A program made the translations under genes and the position numbers. This document shows positions 33,656-46,243 of a stretch of 64,000 nucleotides of DNA, piece after piece (positions within the stretch are counted from its first letter, which is position 1; each line of letters begins with the position of its first letter). The notes beneath the pieces were generated by a model. That model saw only the letters and a program-made list of their open reading frames with translations, was not told where the DNA came from and made no database searches. The DNA lies in contig OX336388.2 of assembly GCA_946902985.2 (NCBI GenBank), forward strand, positions 1,209,534,609 through 1,209,598,608, given 5' to 3'. Source of the DNA: Meconema thalassinum (lineage: Eukaryota; Arthropoda; Insecta; Orthoptera; Tettigoniidae).

Positions 33656-36600
33656 ACTCTACTAGGGTAGCGCAGAGCGCAAGTAGTCCCTCGAACACAA
33701 CCACATTCAGGCCAACAGCCAGACGCTACGGTGAAAGTAGGCCCAGGCTTACTTTGCTACAAACTCCTCCGAAAAATAGCGAAGAAGCGCCTCAATGGGT
33801 TTCAGGGGCCTATGCCCTAGTAACAGGGCGAAAGCATTCACCTTTCAGACCAGGGACGCTCGGACGGTGATAACGACTTTCACCAGGAGTACAAAATAAA
33901 CCAATATCACTTGCACCACTATTATAGATACACGTAGGCTCGTTTACACGCGAGAAATACGATAATAGACACACAGAGACTCACAAACATAAAATGCACA
34001 TTTTTTCATGTATATACAGTAGAACATGGCTAATTCAAACGTGCGTAATTCAAAATTCTTCTGTTTTTTTTTCTTGACCCCTAGCATTTTTTTCTCAGGC
34101 CATCAATGGTTATTGATCATAGTTAGTCCACATTATAACTTGGATAATGTAAAGTTTGTAAATATGCAAAGCCAAGCGGAAGCCAATCAGTTGGGCCACG
34201 CGGCTTAAGACCATAAAGAGCTATTCCGAACACAGCCTAGGCAACGAACCACAGCATAGAGCTCAGGCAGGTCTTTCTAAGTAGAAATGACTAAGTGTTC
34301 TATGTTCCGGTTCCACAGTTTGATAGATCCTCTTGTGACGGGCGAGAGCCCTAATCGTAGCAAGAATTAAGAATCTCAAACTATTTTTCAAAAATGATAG
34401 ATTCCCCTGAGACGTAACTAGATTACTGTAGAACTAACGTCACCAAATAGGTGGATAGTACACTCAGGTCCTACTTCTCATTTTTAAACATTTTTTGTTT
34501 ACGACACAATTCTTACAGACTACCGCCGCCTGGCAACCCGCTTTAATAAGCATAAAGCAGTGTGCAGGCGAGATACAATATATTTTCTCTACTCTTTTCA
34601 AAGTGCTCTCTTAATTCGGAGCGTTGCATAGCTCATTTTTTTCTGCCTCATTCATTAATCCCGAGAAAGGAAAGTTAGCCAAGTTGAACTGTATGTATTT
34701 AATCCACAGGCATACGTGACACATTACACTGCCTATAACATGACTTTTTCTCACCTCCATAACAACACGCAAGCTAAAACACAAACACCATAGGGTGAAG
34801 ATCCCAGACTTTGGGAAAGCCTACATATTTTTGGACGGCACACAGCCAATTCACATTGCCACATAACAAGTTAATACGCTAACACAACTGGCCCGGAGAC
34901 ACAGCCTAGAATGGCACCAGACATAATTACTCTGGTTAAAGACGGTCTCGAACCCGTAACCTCCTGAATACCAGGAATGTAAGGTCGGGTAGCTATCCAG
35001 TTGCAGGATAGGAAAGTAAGGGACAGTTACACTAACAGATATTCACACGCGGAAGACAATAAAATCACCTCCGACACCTAGTCACCAAATACGCGACTAG
35101 CGGCCCGGAGACACTCGCACATAACAACATTTAGCACCATTAATAGGGATATATTCGACCCACGCTACATTAACACAAAACTTGGGAACACGAATGTACT
35201 TAGTGGAAGGTTCTTTTATATTACGGAAAGCCCTACTCGCAACTACAGAGATAGCACTCAGGCCCAGACACACACACGTGCCGGACACGGAGCATTATCA
35301 AACAAGTAACAAGTGAGTGCGCACGCCATTGTAATTCAATACTATCGCCGTCAGCGATAACACACTCCGCGTGGCGACCTTGGCTGGCACAGACAGGCTA
35401 AGAGCACTCCAGGCTGAACTGGGACATACACACTCATTCACGCCAAGTCCAGAACCCCATAACTTCCAAAATTACACTACGAGGAGAATTCAAGAAGATC
35501 CAAACTTCTCATGCCAAGGCGTATTTTTATCCGCATGCCTTAAATACACGATGCGTGTGCCATAGTACATACGGCACAGATATCGTAATACCAGGTCCTT
35601 ACAGCAAGCCGGGTCCGAACTCATAACCACACAACACACTCGTACCAAAAACTAACTAACCAATGGTATATTTGGTACGAAAAACACAATCAAAATACAT
35701 ACAAGGGGCGCTCAAAACCAACAGACAACGCAGACATAGAACACAGAGAATTACATGAGATTGCGGGTCCAAATGCCCAAATAAAAATAGGCCACCGTGG
35801 AAAACAACTATACAGACTCCCAATTAGACCGAAATTGGCCCATACAAGTACATAAACAGGTAATACCACATTTCCTCCGGCCAAACACCATGCAAAAATT
35901 TCGATTACACTTGACATAGGAAATAGATTTCCCAAACACAGGTATAGCAATTTCATAAGGCAAAAAGTCTTATGGAATAGTGTCCACACAACAGTACTAG
36001 CAAAAATAGGACGAATTGACACATTGGCCCGCCCGGAATCCCCAGACAGTGACAACACTCACATACTGGCAAAGAAATCACGTTCCGATAGTCGACAAAC
36101 GCAATGTCAGAGACTTCATGTACACAAACAAATGAAAACATAACATGACGAAATACTGACTTGCAGATTCCGCCGCATTGCCACACCGCCGACGACAGAC
36201 ACTATTGTTATATCGGGAGTGACCATGAAATCACAAACACAAACCAATTATAATGCCATACATTTTTCAGCACTGTTACAACAGTTGTGACATTTAGCAA
36301 CGTACAGACATAATAAGCCGGACTTATCTTAGGGCCACAGGGACATATCTACAAAGATATTGACAAGTTGCACGCGCCATCTGACACTCAGACACGCGAT
36401 ACACGATAGGACTTAGCCGATAACAGGCCTCCCGCCCGCATGGGGTAGCGGAACATAGTCCCATACATACGCGCTCACTAATCATGGGCGAATACAGACA
36501 GGGGCTCTGAGGGAACAAGACCTCCCCCTAATAACTTCTTTTCTCGACTTTATTTCTACAAAATCATCACAGGCGATCAGAACATGGCCAGGCACACTAC

Positions 36601-38010
36601 GATCACTTGCTACATTAACACTACAAATGGGAGACCAGATTAGGCCGTGACGTCACAGCGTCACCACACTTTACTATCCCAAGAAGCGGATAGAAAGCAG
36701 ACATGGACCAAGGGAGGACGACAGGAGCATAGGTGGACAATCCCAGCGGGATTACCAATATACCACCCACAGGCTACCATTTTACTACCCTACTCCCCCT
36801 CCATAACCTTTCCATTTACAACATTAACCAACACAGACACATAAACACGTAAAAACACATAAACTACATGACAAAATTTACATCGGGGTTGATAGACTTC
36901 ATGCGTTTAAAGAGAGGGCTTCCTACGCCCTGGATCTCAATGCTAGCACCTGAATATTAGGGGTGTGTCGGAAAAACGACAATTAAGCGTAATGCGCATC
37001 TCCAAGTCAGAGATGAGGCCAAATTTATATACTAACCATCTTTTTTTAATTAAATAATCCCGCATGAAAGGTACATAATATTATTTTACACTGACCGATA
37101 CCTATCCTTACATGAGTGCGGGTACGCCTCATATCCAGACACATGCATGGAATATCCCGTCCACATACCAAGGGTTATTATTATTAAACCTGCATGACAC
37201 TTTGTTAAAATTTTTGCAATCCCGGGATATACCTACCCCCGTCCACTCATTGTAGAAGCATCCTGGTAGCATCACCGGCTTTAGGCCACCATTTACAGGA
37301 AGCCCAAAGATGCGCAACCCTCTCCTACCTTGCTTCAAGCCTATTCAACGAATAATACCCCCGGATCCTAATAACAGGGAACCTAACGCTATAAACCCTA
37401 CTAACGCCGCCATGAAAGTTAACAGAGCATTACAGCTGGAAATCCGACATAGCACAGTAGACCTGAAGTAGTCTATGCACTTAGAAGTTTCTACAACCCC
37501 AAAACACTTGAAAAATTTTACATTTTATACACAGCAAATTATTTACAGGTTACACTATATTTTTATATATATATAACACAAAAGGAATCTGATAACACGC
37601 TGATTGGTGATAACGACATAAGCAGAAGGCCAGAGGCACCACACTGGAGCAGAGCTGGGGAAGGTGATGATGACCCTTACCCCAGTTGGCTCAACAACTT
37701 AACGTCTAGACCAAAAAGACGAACTACGTAAGGTTAAGGCATTCATGGCCTGGCACGGGCAAACTTCGGAATCGTAGGTGTGCCTAGCCTGCCCCTAGGA
37801 CGAAGAGATGTTACACCCACTATGTGCCACGGTTGTCGAAGCCAAGACCTGCAGGGAGACTTTCTGAGGATGGTGGGGAAATAGCCAGCTCCACGCCGGA
37901 CTGAGGAGTTGACCCTAGGGACGACTAAACTAGGACTAGACTTTTAGTTAAATATATGTAAGTAGGGCTTCTAGAGCGAGAAGCGAGACTCCTATGCGCA
38001 GGAGTGAAGT
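33656..38010. other. LTR element interior without genes
   Basis: About 4.3 kb with only short scattered open frames. No pol motif (YxDD, DTG or integrase zinc finger) was seen by eye in any frame. A stretch at 34930-34990 has a weak reversed B-box-like sequence. Confidence 0.55.
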
Positions 38011-38190
38011 ATTATTGTTGCCAATCAGGGCGAAGAGAATATTATTACTGCCAACAAAGGCGAAGAGAATATTATTGCTGCCAACAAAGGCGAAGAGAAT
38101 ACTATTACTGCCAACAAAGGCGAAGAGAATATTATTACTGCCAACAAAGGCGAAGAGAATACTATTACTGCCAATAAGGGCGAAGATGAT
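38011..38190. repeat. 30-bp tandem repeat, six units
   Basis: Units of ATTATTACTGCCAACAAAGG followed by CGAAGAGAAT. The length is a multiple of three, so both strands keep an open frame with decapeptide repeats (LLLPTKAKRI on the plus strand). Confidence 0.9.
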
Positions 38191-38442
38191 ACTATGCCAT
38201 TGGACGATGTCCAATGCCCACATAAATGGTGACCCAGCAGGCAGCCAAGGGCATTAAATGAGGAGCATCGCGAGCAACTCACAGGGGTCAAAGTGGGCAG
38301 ACCCAACAACGACAACATATGCAAAGGCAACGGCAATGAGCAGGCAAATACAGCAGGCGAAGCGGTTTGCTTAGTGGCACCGTAAGCCGCCTGCGACTAT
38401 ATTAATACTAGTTAATAATCATTAGCAGAAATGTCGACAACT

Positions 38443-38597
38443 AAGTGTACAAGTTTGTGGAGTAGGTTACAAAATATAGGATCTCTGAACACTTCACTGA
38501 TACTCACCTGGTGATAGCAGCTTGCAGTAGAGCCTTCGGCGACGCACGGTATGACAGATAATGGAGAGAGAGCCTGTCCTCATTAAGGCCGTCCTCT
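38443..38597 (-). repeat. Inverted 155-bp copy of the LTR leader
   Basis: Reverse complement of 31589-31743, the stretch just after the TATA box that includes the probable start site and the donor-like GTGAGT. It lies inside the element in antisense orientation. Confidence 0.85.
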
Positions 38598-40408
38598 AAG
38601 GGAGCGGAATCCGGCGATTCTAGAGACAACCGGTGTTTCTAGGATACGTGCGGGTGGTGATCTGGGGAGGTAAAACTGCCCCGGGCGATCGCTCTGGTCA
38701 AAATTTTAGCATGTAAGACAGTTGCATTTTGGTACGCTACTTAGAATTAAGCAAATTTATTAACCGCTGTTGCTAAATAATAGCACAGCATATTTCGGCA
38801 ATAAAGTAAGGTCAACCATGCGGCTTATAAATAGCAACCATTTTTTTTAACTAGCATAATTATGGCAATTTTTTTTAGATTAAGATAAAATCTTTCGGCA
38901 CCTAATGACTGACAAACCCGTCATCAGGGTAAGCCCGATAATACATTAAGTTAGATTAACTAGGTTAACTAAAACTAATATAAACACTTTGAGAGTAAGA
39001 AAAAACATTACGGCACCGTGTAGGGTAAGCCCGATCATACATCAAGTAAAACAATCATGTGTAAAGAGAACATGACATTAATAGTGGCCACAGGTTAACA
39101 CTAATCATGCTATTTTTTTCAGGGGAAAAAGAGCTTCAGCCAGTGAACACACTGACACAGTAGCCGATATGCAATATTCATATGTTTTTTTAACCTCTCC
39201 ATTTTTCAGGCGTCGTCACCAGGAATATGGCACTGGTGACTATGATTTCACTGCCATACAGCAGCAGCATGTTATTTGTGCCATGATATTATTGTGTACC
39301 ACCTTTACGCACTAATTTGTATTTGCAATTCGTATTCATCCTCACACACAACCCAACACATACACCTTTTTTTTTTACAGCTACACTCCAGAAATCTGAA
39401 CAGCAGGGTTGATACCTGTGGGGTATCAGGCTTGCTGACAGACCAACATAAACAAAGAACATAAGCGTCAAAGATGCGACGCAAAATACGGCAATGAGGG
39501 CGCAACCGATCTGTGGTGGCGACTCTCACTGTCAAGTGGAAGGCATTCGCCCACAGAGAATGGTTCACAAAGTAAGGGTATATATCAGCGGCACGACCAC
39601 TAAGCTACACCGGGAAACGGCCGGACAGGATTAGCCGTGGGACGGCACTTAAATACAAAAGGTAGCGTGCACGCAAGTTACAATAGACACGGCCGTCTAG
39701 GTATAGCATAATTAATAATTAACATAGATAGATATAAGTATATAATGTAATATAATGTAATACAAAATACGGCAATATTGTTCAATGGCACTACACACAA
39801 AATTACGATGCCACACATTGTGAACACACATATTCTTGTCAAACACATGTACACCATGATTATGATTTGTTTCTTTCATTTTCTTTCTTCTAACGTCCCA
39901 ATTTGTAAAGATGTTCCGTTTTATCCCAACGCAATAAACATATTTTAAATATTTCCTTTAACTTATACCCTGGAACACCTATTTTTTTCTACTTCTTCCA
40001 TCTTTCACATTGCAGGGAGCAATTTTTTCCCCAAGACAGAGGCGGACAGCACAATCACCCGTCCAGCCCTGGGTTTTTTCCTCCCTGCACAACAATATAT
40101 TACATAATGTTTAAAACCATGTATTTTTTTAGAACTTTTTATATATTGAAAATGCCAATTTTTTTCCTCATGCACTGTTTTAAAATGTCAAATGTACATG
40201 TATATCCCAAAACCCACCCCTCTGAACACGAACTGATCTCACATCTACACGACATCCCTACATCAACACGACATCACCACCTCTACACGGAACAGAAGAA
40301 ACGAAGATCAGACACAAGGAAGATTCCACTACGACCTACTACGACGACACCCCATCTCCACGTTCCGTTCCCGTTCGTGGGGACGCGAACTAAACAGAGG
40401 AAGAGGCT
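38598..40408. other. LTR element interior, 3' part
   Basis: T-rich tracts and short open frames only. The last 18 bases (40391-40408) form the purine-rich tract before the right LTR. Confidence 0.5.
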
Positions 40409-41301
40409 TGTACAGGCCCCCAGGGGGCTGCACCCCCTGGAAACCACCCACCGTCATCTATTAAAACCACCCCTAACTAGCAAATCTCATAAGTCCAGAA
40501 CAACATCTTTTACACAGCGAGGGCAGCTGACCAGCCTGGAAGGCTTGCCAAACACTTGCATCACACCATAAACATCTACACTATAACTAACTGGGGCAGC
40601 TATGCCAATGGAATGCTGACAGTACAACAGCAAAACCTATAAAGAGGACGGCCTTAATGAGGACAGGCTCTCTCTCCATTATCTGTCATACCGTGCGTCG
40701 CCGAAGGCTCTACTGCAAGCTGCTATCACCAGGTGAGTATCAGTGAAGTGTTCAGAGATCCTATATTTTGTAACCTACTCCACAAACTTGTACACTTAAA
40801 CTTATAACATTTATTACATTCCCCTAAAAGGGACTCACAATTTCATATTCACTGGCCAATAAATACTTGGTCAGTACACTACACTTGTCTTACTAATTAC
40901 ACGCCTATTCACGTCCTAACGCCCTTCCTGATTCCCGTCACGAGTGACCGTGACGACAGTAGCCAAATAGTTGCTAGCTCAAGCTTCATTGTACTTCCCG
41001 CAGCGGCCCGACTGCCTATGCAGCGAGCCGACAACATAGCTGACGCACGCACGTCAGTTATATTTCTCTCTTCAACCAGCTGGGAGGCTAGTACATTAAC
41101 CTGTACACAGAGGTTCATCCCCCGAGTTACACTTACGTCTTTATAGGAGCATCCCCTAGCATCCTAACACTAAACAACACTCTACACTGGTCAGCTTACC
41201 CAGCTACGGGAAGCTGCCCCCCTCTAGGAATCACTCTCCAAATCAGCACAATAACACATCCGTTTTAGATCTAACTACCCCCAACTAAAGGATCTAAAAC
41301 A
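40409..41301 (+). repeat. 3' LTR, 893 bp
   Basis: About 99 percent identical to 31355-32247; same length. Followed by the ATAC duplication. Confidence 0.9.
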
Positions 41302-41487
41302 ATACATAGGTTATTCGATTTCATATTATTACATTTCAGTTACATATTCAGTGTATATCGAATATTTGCTGCAACAGTGACATAACTCAAATTATATTGT
41401 GTGTAAGAAACTACATAACACAGTTACTACGTTGTGGTTTTCACGCAATATAAGATTTGCTTCAGATGAGTGTAACAGACACGGTGG

Positions 41488-41925
41488 GTTGGTTCCTCAG
41501 TTTAGGGGCTGCGACAACGCGGTTAGGTAGCCCCGTGTACTTTGGGTGTGTGTTGAATCTGTCTGATAACCGGTGTTAATTGTGATGGCTGTATTAGTGC
41601 GTGTTATCTGTAATTCAGGTAAGGACTGCAGACGATCAATTTCAAGTAGTTCCTACTGTTGCTACCAAATGCTACCGTCAACGACACCTAGCCGAGAACT
41701 TGGCTACTTGATGCCACCGCAACCGGCACCTGGTGGCGAACGTCAGAACTAATAGATCATTAATCAAATCTAACCTACAAATTTAGCTTCACACAATTGT
41801 AGTTAGTGGAAGGTTCCTTTTCATGCCATAAATATATGGCATGGGCCCGCCAGCTTTACTTCCCCTCCGAAGGAAGGCATACTGAGGGATTTTTAACGCT
41901 TTAAAAATCATAAAATCGGACTCCA
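41488..41925 (-). repeat. S1 SINE body, reversed
   Basis: GGGGCTGCGACAACGCGG to GGATTTTTAACG in reverse order relative to the intact S1. The tRNA-like head is missing. Confidence 0.8.
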
Positions 41926-42018
41926 ACGCAATTAATAAGTTTCAGTGTTCTTGATATAATAAATTGTAATATTTTCAGAAACTTGCACAACGAATTATAT
42001 AGTGTCACGTTGCCATGA

Positions 42019-42310
42019 AAAACGATAGAGTAGTGTCGATTTAATTAATGCTATGGAGAATATTTTCCAGCACTATTCTAAGGTAAAAGCTGAAAACTAA
42101 CAGATTTCTAGTTTTGCCACTGTTGTAGAAAATGAGCGATAGTTGTTGCAGATTTTGGGAATTGGGCACTGCGATATCAATGAGCAAGGTTCTCTTCTGC
42201 ACGTTGTCCTCAAGAACGATATCTGGCCGGTTCGCTGGTATGGTTTTATCAGTAATAACTGATCTGTCCCATAACAACTTATTATTATGATTGCATTCAA
42301 CGTTGATCTT
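42019..42310 (-). pseudogene. Non-LTR retrotransposon C-terminal fragment (R2/R4-like)
   Basis: The minus strand reads LLWDRSVITDKTIPANRPDI then LIDIAVPNSQNLQQ. This NRPD and D-x-A-V-P pattern belongs to the restriction-like endonuclease C-terminus of site-specific-type non-LTR elements. Upstream the frame is broken, and no RT is left. Confidence 0.6.
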
Positions 42311-42965
42311 TCCATATACTTATTAAGAAGAAGTCGATAAAGAATGGGATAGGAAAAGAAGCTTATTGTCACAACTTAACGTTTTACGAACATGTACGTC
42401 ATACATATGTGTGATTAATGTGTGATTGATTTCTCTTCCTTGTATAGATCTTAACACCAAGAAACTGAGAAGTTACTAGCTCCAAGCATATTAAACACGT
42501 AACTGTAGGATGAGGCACCCTATAGTACGGGTAATGAATAGCTTAGCATCCCCTCTCCCTTCACCAGGCTTCTGATTGGTAATCTCTAGAAATGTCGCAC
42601 CTAATTATTCATGATAGAAGTCATTAAGTCTTCCTCTCGAGCAACACTCTATTAAAGGTCGCCTTGTTAATATTAACGAACGCAGCCAGCTGGTTGATAA
42701 ATACGGGCAACTAAAAAAATAAGATGTGCTTTTCTTTAATACGGACCATACATCTTCAAATTTGACGTCACTCAAAATCTTATCTATTGGTGACAAAGTA
42801 TACAAAATCGTTAAAAAGATGAAGCGCCAAAGCCAATAAGGGCCACAGTTAAAAAGTCTAGAGAATATTATTACTGATAGCCTATGTCAGTGATGTCAAA
42901 TCTGGTCACTGGTGACTCCTGCCCTCTCCTCACTACTTGGCCGACTCCTTGACATATCGTTGTTG
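42311..42965. other. No recognised gene
   Basis: Unique-looking AT-rich sequence; short open frames only. Confidence 0.4.
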
Positions 42966-42969
42966 TTAA

Positions 42970-43105
42970 TTCGGGGGCTTTGCAAAATCGTGCTCATGTA
43001 GCTCCGTGCACTTGAGTGTGTGTGGAATTTGTCTGCTAACCTGTTATTTTCTGTGATGGATGTAGGCTATTAGTGTGTGTATTTGTAATTCATATGAGGA
43101 TTGGG
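42970..43105 (-). repeat. S1 SINE tail fragment
   Basis: Diverged reverse copy of the S1 tail (TTTGTCTGCTAACCTGTTA and TGTGATGGATGT). Confidence 0.6.
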
Positions 43106-43134
43106 CAGCCTTAAGTTAGGAACCAACCCGGCTT

Positions 43135-43332
43135 TCGCCTGGAGTAGATGTGGGGAAACCACGGAAAACCCCCTCCAAGATGGCTGAGGTGGGATTCAAA
43201 CCCACTTCTTCTCACGTTTGCCTCGTGAGGCAGCCCTCAGACCAGGATTAAATATCTTGGCAGAGCCGGGAATCGAACCCGGGCCTCCGCAGTGACAGCC
43301 TCAAGTGCTAGGCCACTACGAAACGAGGCGGA
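43135..43332 (-). repeat. Dimer-headed SINE, head part (minus)
   Basis: On the minus strand two tRNA-like modules follow each other: GGGTTCGATTCCCGGCTCTG and then GTGGGTTTGAATCCCACC, followed by GGTTTTCCGTGGTTTCCCC. This is the same family as 49222-49688, with a more complete first head. Confidence 0.75.
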
Positions 43333-43631
43333 CCCTCGACATATCTCGAAGCGCCCTCTTAGCTAGTTGCTGACGTAGTCTCATCCCCTCCAGCAATAGC
43401 TACGAGTAGAATTGTATTAGAATCGCACGATATCTCCTAATGTACCGTAGAAGGAATACAGTACTTATGTTCAAAAGCAGGGTGATAAAATATAAAATTT
43501 ATACGTCGCATAAATAATGGCTCTAACGCAAAATATCTACTACACTGTAGCTGAGGTCATACGATTATTATTTAAATATCTCATATTTGTTCGTAGACGT
43601 ATCAAATGTAGCTCTCGTATCTTAATCCGAC

Positions 43632-43856
43632 GACTTCATGGCGAAGTGGATAGATCTCCAGACTTTGGCCTGGGGGATTCTGAGTTCAATTCCCGGCTAT
43701 TTCACTGTATTTCAACCCTGTATGGTTAATTCCCCTGGGTGTTTGTAATATCTTTGTCATTCATTTCATTTCCATCAAGACGTGCAAGTCGTCCACCGCT
43801 GTCAAATTGAAAGACCTGCACCGAGCCTCTCCAGAAGGAAGCTTGTTTTCCTTTTA
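43632..43856 (+). repeat. S5 tRNA-derived SINE
   Basis: TGGCGAAGTGGATAG (A box) and GAGTTCAATTCCCGG (B box), then TTCATTTCATTTCCATC in the body. Confidence 0.7.
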
Positions 43857-43925
43857 ATGGTTAATCTCGCGATTATAAGCCACGGAACCTCTTTCTTTAC
43901 GTGGAATCCATACTTCCGGAGTGAA
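43857..43925 (+). repeat. S2 SINE tail fragment
   Basis: GCGATTATAAGCCACGGAAC and TTTACGTGGAATCC match the S2 body as it reads in the plus-strand view of 10782-10978. Confidence 0.6.
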
Positions 43926-43986
43926 GAGTACAGTTAGTATAGTTTGTAAGTTGATATTCTATTCATATGTTTGAGTAGAGAATAAT

Positions 43987-44324
43987 GAAAATGAAAATCC
44001 ACAGCCTGCTTCCAGTCTCCGACCGGGTCAGGAATGGAATGAATATGAAGCCCCCATCTAGCGGCGAGGATATGAACTGTGCCGGCTGCCGAGGCCTGAC
44101 GCACTCCTCTGGGGCAATGATTAAATGAATGACAGATGAAATGAAATGATAGTGGAGAGTGTTGCTGGAATGAATTTTTGACAGGGAAAACCGGAGTACC
44201 CGGACAAAAACCTGTCTGGCTCCGTTTTGTCCAGCACAGATCTCACATGGAGTGACCGAGATTTGAACCACGGACCCAGCGGTGAGAGGCCGGCGTGCTG
44301 CCGCCTAAGCCACGGAGGCTTTTT
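43987..44324 (-). repeat. S4 tRNA-derived SINE, full
   Basis: On the minus strand it begins AGCCTCCGTGGCTTAGGCGG (A box region), has a B-box-like GTGGTTCAAATC and runs to a TTTTCATTTTCATT tail. Exact 13-bp duplications AGTAGAGAATAAT lie at 43974-43986 and 44325-44337. Confidence 0.9.
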
Positions 44325-44606
44325 AGTAGAGAATAATAACTGCCCAATATAATTGCACTTTCCGACCGAAGAGCATTTTACGTAGAATATAACAAGGCAA
44401 CACTGAAGAAATGACTTCTAAGTTTTCTGTTCTTTGAAAACAGAACAAGAAATATACCACCATGCAGTAAGTAATCTCTCCTTCATGCAACTTACCTGTG
44501 TACCTACTTCAGATGCCATGAATCTGTACGGACAGTTCAGAAGTTGTCAAGACAACGAAAAAAGAAAAAAGAAATAGAAAGAGTATCAGCGGTACAGAGA
44601 TAGTAA

Positions 44607-46052
44607 ACAAGTAGTTCCGTGAAGAACTATACAGCCTATTTTCATATAACCAACTTAGGTTAATTGCCTCTATCTACATACAAAATTTCAGTTGCTGTTA
44701 TAGATTCGTAGATATTGAGAACCGACTAAATATTTCGGATGGTCGCCATGCTGGATTTTATATATGTAGGTCCTAGAGTTGTGTATTGTTACATGAAGAT
44801 TATTGTGTACGTGTAGCATTCAAACTTCATTCGCATGTTTAGGACGCAAGCGGTAACAAGGAGATTTTAAAATTTCGCACAGCTGCCATCTTGTGGTTTT
44901 GGAAGCAATTGAAACAAATTACATGCCAGTGGATTATCATTCTTATAAGGAATTACTGTACCAAGTTTCACTGCACTCGGAAGTTTAAATTGCGAGAAAC
45001 GTCCTTGTGAATATTTATACTTCGCGTCGCCGCCATGTTGGATCGTGATCACCAGGTTATTTAAAGTCCTATAGATGAACTTAAGTTCATAGCCCCTATG
45101 AACTTAAAAAAATCAGTTTGATTGCTATAATAGATTCGTAGATATTCAGAGCCGTCCAAATATTTCGGATGGTCGCCATGTTGGATTGTTAAATGTATAG
45201 GCCATAGGGTCATGTACCATTAAAGGAAAATTATTGCGTAGGTTCATTATTCAAACTTTCACTTCGATCGCATGATTACGACACAAGAAATAAAAACTTA
45301 ATTTTAAAATTCGCAAAGCCACCATATTGAGGTTATGTAAACAATTGAACTAAATTAGATACCAGTGCATTACAATGTGTATAAACATTTTCTGTACCAG
45401 ATTTCATTGCGTTTGGAACATTAAATCAAGAGAAAGGTCTATTTAAAATTTTCAAATTCGCTTGGCCGCGATGTTCGTTTTGTAGTTAACCGGTTTTTGA
45501 AAGTCTTATAGATGAACATCCAGTAGTGCCCTTTATCTCCGTACATACATTCAGGGTGATACCGCTAATAGTTTCAGAGATATAGAATGCCGGTGAAATA
45601 TTTCGCACATCCGCCATCTTGTGGTTATGTAAAAAATTGAACCAAGTTAGATGTCGGTGCATTACAATGTGTATAAACATATACTGTACGAAGTTTTATT
45701 GCGTTTGGTTGGTTAAATCGCGAGAAACGTCTATTTAAAAGTCGCAAATTCGCGTGGCCGCCATGTTGGTTTTGTAGTTACCAATTTTTCAAAAGTCACA
45801 TAGGTGAACTTCTAGTAGTTCCCTTTATCACCGTAAAAAAGTCCAGGGAGATATCGCGAATAGTTTCGGGGATATTGAATGCTGGTGAAATATTTCGCAC
45901 AGCCGCCATGTTGGATTGGTGAGAGGTAACAAAATTTGAAGGGCACGCTCGGGGTCGCCCGGAATAGTGCTATGAACTTACCGAGTTTCATTGAAATTGC
46001 TCCAGCCGTTTAGATTGTATTAGGGACACACACACACACACACACACACACG

Positions 46053-46089
<37 letters not shown>

Positions 46090-46142
46090 CAAAAGGTGAT
46101 CTCATAAGCCTATTTTTTTCTAAATTGAAAATAGGCTAAAAA
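44607..46142 (+). mobile_element. Family C repeat, copy 3
   Basis: Full copy with the ACAAGTAGTTCCGTG start, periodic GCCAT motifs, CA tract (46022-46086) and terminal hairpin followed by TAAAAATT. Confidence 0.82.
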
Positions 46143-46243
46143 TTGTGTTATGAGGGTTGCTTTATAAACGGGTCTACATTTTAAGTAATAAATAGTATAA
46201 ATCGACATCCAGTTTAGCCTCAATAGCAAGTCGACAGTTATTC

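Larger units (their letters stand above)
31355..41301 (+). mobile_element. Large LTR element without pol (LARD-like), 9.9 kb
   Basis: Two 893-bp direct repeats (TGTACAGG to AAAACA) differ at about ten positions. ATAC lies on both sides (31351-31354 and 41302-41305). After the left LTR, a GAT spacer is followed by TGGTGGAGGCCGGGTACCA, a primer-binding-like site. Before the right LTR lies a purine run AACAGAGGAAGAGG. These are the marks of an LTR retrotransposon. In the 8.2-kb interior I find no protease, RT, RNase H or integrase motif; the only substantial reading frame is at 32519-33655. This fits a large non-autonomous derivative that would depend on enzymes from another element. Confidence 0.88.

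Noticed and set aside
34930..34995. tRNA-like reversed B box in the LTR element
   Set aside because: No matching acceptor ends and no convincing A box spacing.
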